Positions 26,799-35,792 of a stretch of DNA of 64,000 nt are shown one piece after another. The notes beneath the pieces were generated by a model. The model did not search any database. It was given only the letters and a program-made list of their open reading frames with translations, and was not told the origin of the DNA. The translations under genes were made by a program, and so were the position numbers. The stretch covers positions 91,481 through 155,480 of the forward strand of contig JAJPHP010000058.1 of assembly GCA_021325255.1 (NCBI GenBank), in the 5' to 3' direction. The DNA comes from Nitrososphaerota archaeon. GTDB lineage: Archaea > Thermoproteota > Nitrososphaeria > Nitrososphaerales > CADDZS01. The first letter of the stretch is position 1. The number at the start of each line of letters is the position of its first letter.

Positions 26799-27500
26799 TC
26801 AAAGAGCGAATACTAGGAATTGGACCGCCGACGCTACGGTAAGCACAATTAGCACTAACGCAGTAACGATTTTCGACATAAGAGTGGAGTCCAGGTTAGG
26901 AGAGTAACTCGCAAGTTTAGGGCGCAAAGCTAAGTAAAGGAGCGGACCAGCGATAAAGCCTCCGATCGAACCTCCCAGATGGGCAAGCCAGTTGACATTG
27001 GGAAGGAGAAAGCTGCTGGTGAAAAAGATGAGCGCGAAGATGGCGAGTGTGGTCGCGTCAATTCGCTTTTCCTCCGCCCAGGCAAAGGAAAATACCGCAG
27101 CGTACAACCCGAAGATTCCGCCAGAGGCGCCAGCACTTATGTACTCCGGACCCCATAGAAGTGTGATGACGTTTCCCAAAAGTGCCGAGCCGAAGAATAT
27201 GGCGAAGTATCGCGTATAGTTGAATGAGTCGCTTGCGAACCTGTCGAGTATGAGGACGGCGATCGCATTGAACGCAGCATCTATGACGACGTCGGTCACG
27301 AGAATCGAGGTGAAAAGCTGAAAGTAGTTGTGATAGTTGACGACGAGCAAGTTGTACTGAGCCATATAAAATGTTGCGGTGTCGCAAGCCAGGCCACTGG
27401 GAAATGCGGGGCAGACAGTGGTGAGGTCGCCAATCACCCCGATGATCCAACCAAGGATAATCAAGAGGGAGAGAACATAGGCAGGGCGAATGGCTGGCAC
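26799..27500 (-). CDS. Rhomboid-family intramembrane serine protease
   Basis: This 233-residue protein has six membrane helices. The catalytic serine lies in GASGGIFGLYAAVF (GxSG) and the catalytic histidine in NWLAHLGGSIGGFIAG. A Cys-containing first loop (VCPAFPSGLACDTATF) may form a disulphide outside. It cleaves membrane-anchored substrates within the bilayer. The gene is single; surface proteins with single N-terminal helices in this window are conceivable substrates, but nothing shows this directly. Confidence 0.9.
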   Translation of the reverse strand: MPAIRPAYVLSLLIILGWIIGVIGDLTTVCPAFPSGLACDTATFYMAQYNLLVVNYHNYFQLFTSILVTDVVIDAAFNAIAVLILDRFASDSFNYTRYFAIFFGSALLGNVITLLWGPEYISAGASGGIFGLYAAVFSFAWAEEKRIDATTLAIFALIFFTSSFLLPNVNWLAHLGGSIGGFIAGPLLYLALRPKLASYSPNLDSTLMSKIVTALVLIVLTVASAVQFLVFAL

Positions 27501-27714
27501 TATGAATTCTGCTCGATAGACCTCTCGTTTATCACTCTCTTTTTACCTTGGCGTTGTCAATTAGTTACAAAATATGCTAGCGACAACATAGAAGGACGGG
27601 TCGGACTCCGTCCTTGAGTATCCCCTTTGCATTCCCGCTTGCAAAACTACAGCACGAATTTCCGCTTGCCACACTTTTTTATCCTAGATTGATTTCGGAA
27701 CTAGAAGACTCTAA

Positions 27715-28428
27715 ATGTTCTGCTCACACTGTGGAAGGCCGCTTGGACAAACCGCTCACATTGTAAATGACCAGCTGCTGTGCGATGATTGCTTTGCAAA
27801 GCTTGGCGAGACCCAAGTGGCGTCCTCACCGAATATTGTGGGAGTCCAGCAGCCCGTGTCAATTGGGAAAGTGGATGAGCAAGATCGCAAGGCCATTTCG
27901 GATTTAATGCTACCTCGACAGCAAACTTCCCTTCAAGTAGAAGATCCCCCGGCGACCGCACAGAACACAGCACAGCCGCCGGCAAAGATGGCTTCCTCCG
28001 ATGCGAATAAGGTCGAGCTCGCACCTAGCGAGGAGGGCACTCTTTTCTCAAAGTTCCTCCTGCCTGGGGAATCAATTCTGTGGAAGAGGTCCTTTTCCAA
28101 AGGAATATTGAACAGACATCTCACCTGCACAGAAGTTGTGACAAACCTGAGAGCCGTTGTCATAGATGATGAGAAGCTCTCAATCCTGAGATATGCGCAA
28201 CTTAGGAACTGCGAAGTGACAGTTGACAATCAACACAGGTCATACAGCGGAGTCCACGCAGGTTACTCGAGATATGGAGGTTATTCAGGGACGAGTGTAG
28301 GGCAGAGCGTGACCTACGGGAATATCAATTTCATCCAGAACGGCAACGTTCTTCTGACGCTCTACAACGTCAGCGATCCTCACGGTCTTAAGAGTTTGAT
28401 AAGTGCAACGCGGAAGAGCATGGACTGA
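27715..28428 (+). CDS. Zinc-ribbon protein with C-terminal PH-like domain
   Basis: The N-terminus MFCSHCGRPLGQTAHIVNDQLLCDDCFAKL is a LIM-like/zinc-ribbon unit with two CxxC pairs. A ~65-residue Gln/Pro/Ala-rich linker follows, then ~120 residues (LLPGESILWKRSFSKGILNRHLTCTEVVTNLRAVVIDD...YAQLRNCEVTVDNQHRS...NVLLTLYNVSDPHGLKSLI) with the strand pattern of bacterial-type PH domains. An insert rich in Tyr/Gly/Ser interrupts the barrel. Likely a cytosolic adaptor; target unknown. Confidence 0.7.
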   Translation: MFCSHCGRPLGQTAHIVNDQLLCDDCFAKLGETQVASSPNIVGVQQPVSIGKVDEQDRKAISDLMLPRQQTSLQVEDPPATAQNTAQPPAKMASSDANKVELAPSEEGTLFSKFLLPGESILWKRSFSKGILNRHLTCTEVVTNLRAVVIDDEKLSILRYAQLRNCEVTVDNQHRSYSGVHAGYSRYGGYSGTSVGQSVTYGNINFIQNGNVLLTLYNVSDPHGLKSLISATRKSMD

Positions 28429-28478
28429 GAGTTTCAAACACGGCAAGAAGGAGCTCGAGTTCCAAGCAGCACAGCGCT

Positions 28479-28859
28479 CTAGTGCGTGGTCGTCTTTTTC
28501 TTTGCGATTGCAGATTCCATGAGCAGTTCCAGAATCTTTTCTCCGATCTCGGAATTCCCAAGTGGATCGGTAGAGACGAGCAAAACATGGTCCTCGTCGA
28601 CGTTGAAAGTGTAAATGTTCACGCGTTCCCTCTTGTCAAGAATATACCTTCTGCGACCAAGATAGCGATTCCAGTCGCTGCCTGACCTGTGCATCGTAGT
28701 CCATTGAAGGTAAAGCTGTTCAGCTTTTGAGGCGGGCTCGAGAGATTTTGTCTCCGAACGCATTCCACCCTTCAAGATTTTACCATCGGGACCTATAATG
28801 GCGGCAAATCTGACGCTTTGGTCCTGTCTTAGTACCTGTTCGATGTCGGCGGTGGTCAT
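28479..28859 (-). CDS. Roadblock-like (DUF6659-type) protein
   Basis: The start at ATG 28859 is chosen because a TATA box is correctly placed 30-40 bases upstream and because the longer ORF overlaps the next gene. The 126-residue product (MTTADIEQVLRQDQSVRFAA, IIGPDGKILKGGMR, QWTTMHRSGSDWNRYLGRRR, VNIYTFNVDEDHVLLVSTDP) has a strand-helix order like roadblock/longin domains and matches a family known to me mainly from Nitrososphaeria. Such domains bind small GTPases or sense signals. Function unknown here. Confidence 0.7.
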   Translation of the reverse strand: MTTADIEQVLRQDQSVRFAAIIGPDGKILKGGMRSETKSLEPASKAEQLYLQWTTMHRSGSDWNRYLGRRRYILDKRERVNIYTFNVDEDHVLLVSTDPLGNSEIGEKILELLMESAIAKKKTTTH

Positions 28860-28887
28860 CTGCTGATCCGAAGAAATTGAAATTTCG

Positions 28888-28899
28888 GGTATAAAAGTT
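28888..28899 (-). promoter_or_regulatory. TATA box of the DUF6659-like gene
   Basis: AACTTTTATA on the minus strand, centred ~35 bases before ATG 28859, fits an archaeal TATA box with a very short leader. This decides the shorter start of the gene. Confidence 0.5.
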
Positions 28900-29085
28900 A
28901 ACATGGCTTCAAAATGAAACTTGGTAAAAGGAGCATAAGATACTCGTCGATCATCTAATGCCTTTTTCAAGGGGAAGTAAAAAGGAGCTCTCGTAATAAC
29001 AGTCGATAGAAGAAGCTCGCCACGGTCTCCTACAGGTTGCGAGACTCCGGTTGTTTCAATGCAGGGAAGTAGAAGCTTATTTCTT

Positions 29086-29286
29086 CTATTTTCTTCTTCT
29101 TGCAGTTTGCAGCTCGTATTCTTTTGGATGATAGCAGTAATAGCAGACAGGCTTGCCTTCCTCAACAAATGTAAAACTCGGGCACGTATATTCCGGACCT
29201 TTCTTGAAGATGAAAGGGATGATGAGGCCGCAACGGGTACACTTCATCGCATTACTTTCGACCTTCTTCAACAACTCTTCATTCAT
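29086..29286 (-). CDS. Small zinc-binding protein
   Basis: A 66-residue protein: MNEELLKKVESNAMKCTRCG, then CPSF, then VCYYCYHPKEYEL. Two CxxC pairs and an intervening Cys make a zinc ribbon likely. ATG 29286 is the start. It lies upstream of the DUF6659-like gene, same strand. Small ribbons like this serve as adaptors or transcription-associated proteins; no more can be said. Confidence 0.65.
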   Translation of the reverse strand: MNEELLKKVESNAMKCTRCGLIIPFIFKKGPEYTCPSFTFVEEGKPVCYYCYHPKEYELQTARRRK

Positions 29287-29377
29287 TTGTTAGATACACC
29301 AAAATGAAGTAACGTTGGCACCGTTATCTGGTTTCCTAACTACTGCGAGAAAACAACGAAAACTAAAATTTTCTGTT

Positions 29378-29890
29378 TTATTCTAGCTTGAAGTTGATGT
29401 AATCGTATTGAGCGTTCTCTTCTTCTGCACCTTTTCCTGCGTATCTGCTTGAACGTAGATCCTGCTGCAGCGAAACAATTTTTGAAGGAGTCCTGATCGA
29501 GACGCTTCCATCCTTCCTTATTGTCAAAATCAGGTTCCAACCGAGGAATACTGACAGGTTGACGCTGTCCGTGCTAGTCGTAAAGTAGGTTATCGAACCG
29601 TCGTTATCGACCTCTATTCTCCCCTTTGGAAATTTGGCCTCGAAGACTTCTCCGGCGAGGGGGTTATAGATTTCAAGTCTTAGATGCTGGCTCCTCTTTC
29701 CAGATACGATTTCATTCTGCTTAGCATTCCTTTGAGAAGTGATATCAAACTCAAGAACTGGCATAGTTCCGGGAACTAGAAAATTGTAGCTTTTCGATTC
29801 GAGTACCGAGGGCGTAGAGATCAGAGTTGTTCGATCCTCCTCTTCTTTTTCCTTCCTACCTGCGTCTGTTGACAATCTCTTCTGAATCAT
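29378..29890 (-). CDS. Hypothetical beta-rich protein
   Basis: This 170-residue protein has a charged N-terminus (~25 residues) and then regularly alternating strands (HLRLEIYNPLAGEVFEAKFP, GRIEVDNDGSITYFTTS, VNLSVFLGWNLILTIRKDGSVSI). No Cys, membrane helix or signal peptide. It resembles a beta-sandwich or PilZ-like barrel in composition only. No family recognised. Confidence 0.6.
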   Translation of the reverse strand: MIQKRLSTDAGRKEKEEEDRTTLISTPSVLESKSYNFLVPGTMPVLEFDITSQRNAKQNEIVSGKRSQHLRLEIYNPLAGEVFEAKFPKGRIEVDNDGSITYFTTSTDSVNLSVFLGWNLILTIRKDGSVSIRTPSKIVSLQQDLRSSRYAGKGAEEENAQYDYINFKLE

Positions 29891-30038
29891 CTCGATCCGA
29901 ATACGAAATCTGAAAGTCTGCTGGCCAAGACACGCCTATAAACGAAGTTCGTTTCTCTTTTGACATACCTTATGAGAACTAATGGAGTTTGGCAATACTA
30001 GTTAAAAGTGACACCCAGGATTGTACAGGTGAATTCCA

Positions 30039-30536
30039 ATGGTAGTTGGTCGTTTTCAAGTTATGGCACTACTTCAGGCTGCGCGCGCTGAAGTTCTTGG
30101 TCTCCGGAGCGAATCGGCTCTATCGTGGGGCCTGAACCGAGCAATATTCTATGCTGCGGCAAAGAGGGGGTTCAAGGGAAGAGTAACCATCATGGGAGGA
30201 GAAAAAGAAGCTCGTGGAGGCAAGGAGGAAGAGTTACAGCGTGAAGGCGAGATCTTTCGACTTGGCAATGAGATCGCGTTCAAGGGAAAATCGAAGGACG
30301 GAAAGCTCCTGTTTTCAATCGGAGGAGAGACACAAAGTGCGAAGGATTTCGATCGACAAATCAAGTCAAGGTTCACTGAACAATCCTTCAAGGAAGCCTG
30401 GCAGGAGTCACTCGATATCGTGAAGAGGTATGACCGAGCGATACTCGAGTCTGGAAGAGAATTCTTCGACGAGGTCTACAAACCTCGCCGTGATGTTCTT
30501 GCGAAGAAGTGGAGCGCAGAAACCGAGAAGGAGTGA
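30039..30536 (+). CDS. Conserved archaeal protein of unknown function
   Basis: This 165-residue soluble protein has a strikingly ordered N-terminus (GRFQVMALLQAARAEVLGL, then SWGLNRAIFYAAAKRGFKG) of the kind I associate with hypothetical proteins widespread in Nitrososphaeria. A charged middle and helical C-terminus (EAWQESLDIVKRYDRAIL, EFFDEVYKPRRDVLAKKW) follow. ATG 30039. No known domain. Confidence 0.65.
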   Translation: MVVGRFQVMALLQAARAEVLGLRSESALSWGLNRAIFYAAAKRGFKGRVTIMGGEKEARGGKEEELQREGEIFRLGNEIAFKGKSKDGKLLFSIGGETQSAKDFDRQIKSRFTEQSFKEAWQESLDIVKRYDRAILESGREFFDEVYKPRRDVLAKKWSAETEKE

Positions 30537-30683
30537 AAGGTGAGAAAGTAGCAAAGCATCAATGAAATCTGACTATTTTCCATGAGTCGAGAGCATCTAG
30601 TAAAGAATCTTGGCGACTGCTTTTGCGTGCCATGATTCTCCTTTGATTTTTCGATCCTACTATGCAGGGTTTCGGTTTACACA

Positions 30684-31139
30684 CTAGGTCGTGGTAGAAG
30701 TTGTCGACGCACTTGTGGTGGTCGTGGTGGTCGTGGTCGTTGTTACTGTCGTGCCGGAGATGGATGTCCGAACCAAGGTAATAGTTGCAGTTGTTGTTTG
30801 AATCGAGCTAGTAGTAAGCGTGAAGGTATTCGGAGGGAGAGTCGAGGTCGCAGTTGAGGTATTTGCGCTGAGCGTGGTAGTCAACGTTTGCGTCGATGGA
30901 GTTAGAGTCTGATTCATTGTGATTGTGGTGGGTGTCTGCAGAGTCAAATTTGCTGAGATTGTCAGCGTTGAATTGTTTGTTACTGTCACGGTTGTTGCCG
31001 AGCTCAATGGGAAGGTCGCACCGCCGGCTAGTGCCAGTGCTGTGTAGGTCCCTGCACTAGAGAGCGCGACCATTCCAACAATAAGGACGACTGCCGTGGT
31101 ATTGCTAATTGCTCTCCTGCGGCTGTGTGCTCTGGGCAC
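30684..31139 (-). CDS. Thr-rich surface protein with pilin-like signal
   Basis: The 151-residue protein begins with Arg-rich residues then RAISNTTAVVLIVGMVAL, close to archaeal prepilin signals (basic residues, A-I-S, hydrophobic helix). After Gly-Gly the rest is almost all Thr, Ser, Val and Ile (VTVTNNSTLTISANLTLQTP), ending in a run of Thr. It is probably a heavily O-glycosylated surface fibre or pilin-like subunit. No pilus assembly genes are in the window. Confidence 0.6.
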   Translation of the reverse strand: MPRAHSRRRAISNTTAVVLIVGMVALSSAGTYTALALAGGATFPLSSATTVTVTNNSTLTISANLTLQTPTTITMNQTLTPSTQTLTTTLSANTSTATSTLPPNTFTLTTSSIQTTTATITLVRTSISGTTVTTTTTTTTTTSASTTSTTT

Positions 31140-31739
31140 GTTTCAGTTCACGAAAATAGAGCTCTTAATTTCATCCATATAATGAATGAGAAAAAATTCC
31201 CACTAAAAGTCTAACAGGACGTCAAAACTGACCAAAGGCCATTATCAAAGATTGGTGCTCCTGCTCACGATCTCTTTTCTTTGAGTATTTAGTAAAAAGT
31301 TGGCAGACCTGCGCATGGTGAAAACACTCATCCTAGAAGGAAAACAGCTTGGGCAAGGGTTAACAGAGTCGTAGAGGCTGCGTGAATTGGACGAGAAGCC
31401 GAAAATAAGAAGAGACTCTGGCCAGAAGTCTGCATCGAGCACAGAGCCCGCTGTTATCTGATTCAGTGCGATTTTTCAGTGAAGTTGGAATAAGCTGATT
31501 GCGTAGTTGAACTCTGCGGGCAGAAGTAATGTACGAAAGGAAACTAGTTATTTCAAGCACTTAAGGTTCTCATTCAACGGTGAGGAAGGGCACTTCTTCG
31601 GGGAAGGCACATCCGAGCACGTCCCTGGGTTTCACTGTTTGCACTAGAGGAATCATTGACACCTGTTATTCTAATCGTCTTGCGCAAGTACCCTTCACAT
31701 CTCGGTTGAGTTAAAGAGAGATAAGAAAGGAACCTTTGA
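31140..31739. other. 600-base interval without clear gene
   Basis: Minus-strand ORFs of 65, 66 and 130 codons overlap each other or the next gene antisense and have no domain-like pattern. No hairpin series, tRNA or repeat seen. Confidence 0.35.
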
Positions 31740-32606
31740 ATGAGTAGTGGAGAAGCAGAGTCTGATACCTTCGAGAACCAATCTGAGGACGAGAACCGTA
31801 GCGATAATGTCGAAGAACACCTGAAATCTATCGATCTCATGTCAAACGCTGACGCCGTAATGTCACATTGGCAGGTCTCGCAGGCGTTCATGCGTATGGC
31901 AAAGAGGGCGAAGAAGAAGGAGATAAGAGGAGCATTCCTCGAGGCTGAGCAGAGAATCATAACCAACCTCTTTCAGATGCTCTCTGAGAGTCAGCTCAAC
32001 ACGCGAAGACAGGATAGCAAGGCAATTCACTCCCCAATCCTCAAGGACAGACCTCACGAAATCGCGAGGCTCGCCGAGTGCTTCCCGAGGTCTGTGGCCT
32101 CAATATTTCTTCATTCCAGGTCGTGGAATGCAAGGCTAGTATGTCACAAGTGTCAAAAGTACGTGGCGCTGTCCGAGCTTACTATCCTAGATCTGTGCGC
32201 AAAGCATCACGAGTGCGTTGCGGTTCACTGCAAGCCCGGAGCAGACGAAATACAAAAGTTACCGGACCCCGTCTCGATAATCGAGTCGTACAAGCGCTAC
32301 GCGATCATGAGGAGCGAGACAGATTGGAGCGGCGAGAGAAATCACGAGACGCTTTTCATTCATACGATGTACGACGACCCTTCCTACAACAGGTCCACCA
32401 TTGAGACTCTGGTCGATAACAGATCGCTCGTCTTTGACGAACAGAGTACGCAGGAGAGCGAGGATGCTGTGGAGGCCCAAGACGATGAAGGAAAACAAGA
32501 CGGGGGACGCCCCCTTTCCCCTCATTTCTCGAGGAATCAGGCCCATTCTTCGCCCTCGAGGAACCGGAACATCTCTGATTATCCAAGTTACAGCGGAGAG
32601 AGGTGA
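31740..32606 (+). CDS. Hypothetical protein with CxxC zinc motif
   Basis: The 288-residue ORF starts at ATG 31740. An acidic N-terminus is followed by a helical part (DAVMSHWQVSQAFMRMAKRAKKKEIRGAFLEAEQRIITNLFQML), then a CHKCQKYVALSELTILDLCAKHHECVAVHCKP segment that could bind zinc, then a disordered acidic and Ser/Pro-rich tail. The tail overlaps the next ORF in another frame for ~120 bases, so either the genes overlap or one base shift joins them. No family recognised. Confidence 0.55.
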   Translation: MSSGEAESDTFENQSEDENRSDNVEEHLKSIDLMSNADAVMSHWQVSQAFMRMAKRAKKKEIRGAFLEAEQRIITNLFQMLSESQLNTRRQDSKAIHSPILKDRPHEIARLAECFPRSVASIFLHSRSWNARLVCHKCQKYVALSELTILDLCAKHHECVAVHCKPGADEIQKLPDPVSIIESYKRYAIMRSETDWSGERNHETLFIHTMYDDPSYNRSTIETLVDNRSLVFDEQSTQESEDAVEAQDDEGKQDGGRPLSPHFSRNQAHSSPSRNRNISDYPSYSGER

Positions 32607-32880
32607 GCGTACCAAAATAACGTGGGCTGCTAGTCCTAACAAATACTCACACAGGTGTTTTGGAAAAATACGCAAAATCTTCGAGAGGACTGGTGTTCTG
32701 CTCACCCACGATGAGATAACGTATCTTTGCGAATACCTGTGGAAGTGCCAGAACGCGGACGAGTTCTATTCGAGAATGGGCCTGATGTCCACCGATGAGC
32801 TCAAGGAGTGGGCGAGAAAGGCAAGAAGAAAGAAGAACGGCATAATGTCAGAGGAAGCCTTGGAGACACTGTACGCCTAA
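32485..32880 (+). CDS. Hypothetical basic protein overlapping the preceding gene
   Basis: In the +1 frame relative to the preceding ORF. ATG 32485 gives 131 residues; the segment after 32606 (KYSHRCFGKIRKIFERTGVLLTHDEITYLCEYLWKCQNADEFYSRMGLMSTDELKEW) is clearly protein-like and helical. No start codon lies in frame after the previous stop, so translation must begin inside the overlap, or the two ORFs are one gene split by a frameshift. No family recognised. Confidence 0.5.
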   Translation: MKENKTGDAPFPLISRGIRPILRPRGTGTSLIIQVTAERGERTKITWAASPNKYSHRCFGKIRKIFERTGVLLTHDEITYLCEYLWKCQNADEFYSRMGLMSTDELKEWARKARRKKNGIMSEEALETLYA

Positions 32881-33159
32881 CTTGGACCAAATCGATGGCT
32901 TTCTTATCACGTAAATCTCCTACTTTGCACGGATCTGCTTGCTAGACTTGCGATGCATATAGAGGAGAATTCTTTTCTTCTACATGATAAGGTGAGATAA
33001 AGTCAATTTCTTATGATCAATATTAAGCCAGCGCTTTACGTACCTTCTGGTTTAGAAAGCACGTACAGTTCTTCTAAATCAAATTGCCTTCTGTGTCTTT
33101 TAACAATGAGTCCCTTATAGTAGGTTTAGAGGAATGCCTGGGAGGGAAAGAGATTCGAT

Positions 33160-33450
33160 TTGGCAATTGATGTGGGGCCGCTGAGTTATCTGGTAGTGGT
33201 GATTCTTCTTTTCTTTGATGGATTGATCTTCGGAGTTGCGGCGAGAAAAGGTGCAATGTCTATAGTCCTGATAATTGTGGGAATTCTTCTGGCCAGTTTC
33301 ATCGGACTAAGCATCCCATTCCTGAATTCGGGTAGCTTAATTACTCAACTTGAAACTTTCATCGCAAACGCTGCGACTAGATTCGGCCAGATTATCTACG
33401 CCTTCCCGATACTGTGGATAATTGGTTTCATCGTAGGCCTTTTCGTGTAA
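33160..33450 (+). CDS. Small three-helix membrane protein
   Basis: The 96-residue product has three hydrophobic helices (LSYLVVVILLFFDGLIFGVAA, GAMSIVLIIVGILLASFIGLSIPFL, IYAFPILWIIGFIVGLFV). TTG 33160 is the only suitable start. No motif suggests an activity. Single gene. Confidence 0.6.
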   Translation: MAIDVGPLSYLVVVILLFFDGLIFGVAARKGAMSIVLIIVGILLASFIGLSIPFLNSGSLITQLETFIANAATRFGQIIYAFPILWIIGFIVGLFV

Positions 33451-33630
33451 CTACGTATTGCATCCGGAGTCAGGAAGTAGAGAAGCGACTCTCCTCTCCG
33501 CCCTTTCTACTCCGGAACAAGTCAAAATAACATTTCGCGAGATTGAGAGAGTCTCGCTGTCTTTTCGGAAAGTTCGGAATAGCATTAAGTAAAGCTAGGC
33601 TCGCTGTTTCCCCAGTTCAAAGGAGAGCTG

Positions 33631-34065
33631 TTGAAAGTTTCTTTGGAAAGCGGCGAAAAGAAAGGGCTCGGCAAAATCTTTCTTGCCGGGAAGGAGATGG
33701 TTTGGGGGAAGGGCGCTGTAGCAGGGGGCTTTGTTTTCCTCTCCGGCGCAGAGGGGCGCGATGATAAGACAAACGTCCCGGTAAGTGGAATAAAGGCGCA
33801 AACCGAGCTTGCGCTTGAACGGATCAGGGAAAGACTTGAGGAAGCGGGAACCAGTCTCGAGAATGTTGTCAAATTTGTATGGTATCTGTCGGACAGGTCT
33901 CAGGAACAGGCTTTCTACGATGCGAGGGATGGGTGGCTCGCGAAAAATGCCCCAAATCTGTTCAAGGAAAGATCCTACGCTTCCACGCTGCTGATTGTTG
34001 GTCTCGCAAGATACGACATGCTTGTAGAGATTGACTGTATCGCTTACGTACCGAGACGCGAATAG
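33631..34065 (+). CDS. RidA/YjgF-family protein
   Basis: This 144-residue protein follows the family pattern: VAGGFVFLSGAEGRDD, QTELALERIRERLEEAGTSLENVVKFVWYLSDRSQ, and the C-terminal ERSYASTLLIVGLARYDMLVEIDCIAYVP, where Arg is the family's imine-binding residue. RidA enzymes deaminate reactive enamine/imine intermediates. AAAGGAG six bases before TTG 33631 sets the start. The next locus is a decayed MmgE/PrpD gene and an FAH-family gene lies beyond, suggesting a catabolic cluster. Confidence 0.85.
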   Translation: MKVSLESGEKKGLGKIFLAGKEMVWGKGAVAGGFVFLSGAEGRDDKTNVPVSGIKAQTELALERIRERLEEAGTSLENVVKFVWYLSDRSQEQAFYDARDGWLAKNAPNLFKERSYASTLLIVGLARYDMLVEIDCIAYVPRRE

Positions 34066-34251
34066 AAATACTACTCGAGCGGATTTGCACGGCGTGCTAT
34101 TCCAATGGATTCTGATGTCTTCTTAGAGAAGATAGTTGCTTCTCGATTACTTAGGAGGTCAGCAATTTCACTCTTCGATCATATTCTTTGTTTCTCTAAC
34201 ATACTATCTTTAACTATCTCTTAGTGTTCTAGCATTTCTCAGTTTCACGGA

Positions 34252-35713
34252 GTGATTTCAGGCACCCGTAGTAGGAGATCAGAGGATAAGCATGAGTTCA
34301 ACAGCGCAAATTGTCCAAAAGAGACGACAGAAAATCCCAGGACTACCTTGGCCCACAGCCGCGCAACAGCTTGCTATATTGTTGAATCGACGTTCGAAGA
34401 TATGAACGCAGAGTCGCTAGCGCAGCTCAAGATCAGAGTCCTTGACTCTGTCGGGTGCTGCATCGGCGCAATCGATGCTGCTACGACACGGGTGATCCGC
34501 GAGTAGGTCGAAGAGTTCGGCGGCGGAAACCAAAATTGCACACTGTTAGGCGGGAGAAATACTTCCTCTGACAGAGCGGCCTTCTATAACGGAGCGCTGC
34601 TTCGCTATCTTGACTTCATGGATGCTTACATGACAAAGGGGGCAGGCATGCCATCCAAGCGACAGCTTCCCTTCCGTACTCGCTGCGGCGGAGTACAACC
34701 GCAGCACGGGCAGAGAGTTCCTGACAAGCCTAGCGTTTGCCTTCGAAGTGCAGTCCAGGCTGATGGAGGTCGCACCGGTTGAGGCCCTTGGTTTTGACCA
34801 CATGACACAGCTCACGTATTCTGTAGCATCGGGTGTATCGAAGGCGCTTGAACTCGACCCGCAAAGGACCTCGAACGCAATCGCCGGCTCAGCGTTCTAG
34901 GGATTGAACGTAACGCACACGGGAGAGCTGTCCAACTGGAAGGGGTTGGCATCTGCCAACACGGCGTTCTGCGTAACTCACACGACTTTCCTTGCAAGAC
35001 GAGGAATAACCGGGCCGCTCGAGGTCTTCAAAGGTGTGAAGGGCTCATAGAAGCGATCATGAGAAGGTTCAGGATTGACTGGCGCCGGAGGGGACTCAAC
35101 CGAGAGCGAAAGACCGCTGTGAAGGAGTACAATGTGGAGATTCACGCCCAATCTGCGGTCGAGGGAATAATCCAGCTATGCAAGAAGTACAACGTGAAAG
35201 CCGAGGATATAGCTAAGGTAAAGCCCCTCGTATTCAACAAGGCCTTCAAGATTATCGGCGGGGGAAAGGCCGGTAACAGGCATAATGTAACGACGAAGGA
35301 GCAGGCAAACCACGGTCTTCCCTACGCCGTCGCCGCCGCAATTTTGGATGATGCCCAGACAGTACTCTCCGGATAGAATTAAGAGTGAAGATGTTCAGTC
35401 ACTCATAAAGAGTATAATCATTAGGCCTAGTTTTGCCCTGACTCCTCGATTTCCAAGAGAAGAGCCTGTCGACATAGAAGCCAAAATGAAAAACGGAAAG
35501 ACCATTAAAGTGACGAAAAGGGGCTACAATGGATTCTACGCCTCGCCGATGAGCTGGGATGAAGCCATTTCGAAATTCGAATCACTCGCCGCTCCATGTA
35601 CTGGCGCGGAGCTCCGGAAGAGTATCAAGGAATGCATTTCTCAACTCGAGGAGAAGAACGTGAGTCATTTAACCGAACTTCTCGAGCAGGTAAGGACAGT
35701 GCCTATTCCTTAG
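34252..35713 (+). pseudogene. Decayed MmgE/PrpD-family gene
   Basis: The fragments read in order as a MmgE/PrpD protein (2-methylcitrate dehydratase family): LKIRVLDSVGCCIGAI, then after TAG 34504 VEEFGGGNQNCTLLGG and FYNGALLRYLDFMDAY; a +1 shift near 34648 gives CHPSDSFPSVLAAAEYN, VAPVEALGFDHMTQLTYSVA; TAG 34898; SNWKGLASANTAFCVTHTTF; TAG 35048; another shift to EIHAQSAVEGI, IIGGGKAGNRHNV, HGLPYAVAAAILDD; a last shift near 35345 to QYSPDRIKSEDV and GFYASPMSWDEAISKFE. Three stops and three shifts mean it is not functional as it stands. Flanking RidA, MFS and FAH genes suggest it once served acid catabolism. Confidence 0.88.
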
Positions 35714-35792
35714 GCATTTGGAAAGAAGCGAGGCAACATTAGCGTTCCATGCACGCCTTTCTTCTATCCGGCTCTTAGGACGAATTCTATGA

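Noticed and set aside
31574..31966. 130-codon minus-strand ORF
   Set aside because: Mostly antisense to the hypothetical gene starting at 31740, Ser/Cys/Phe-rich shadow composition.
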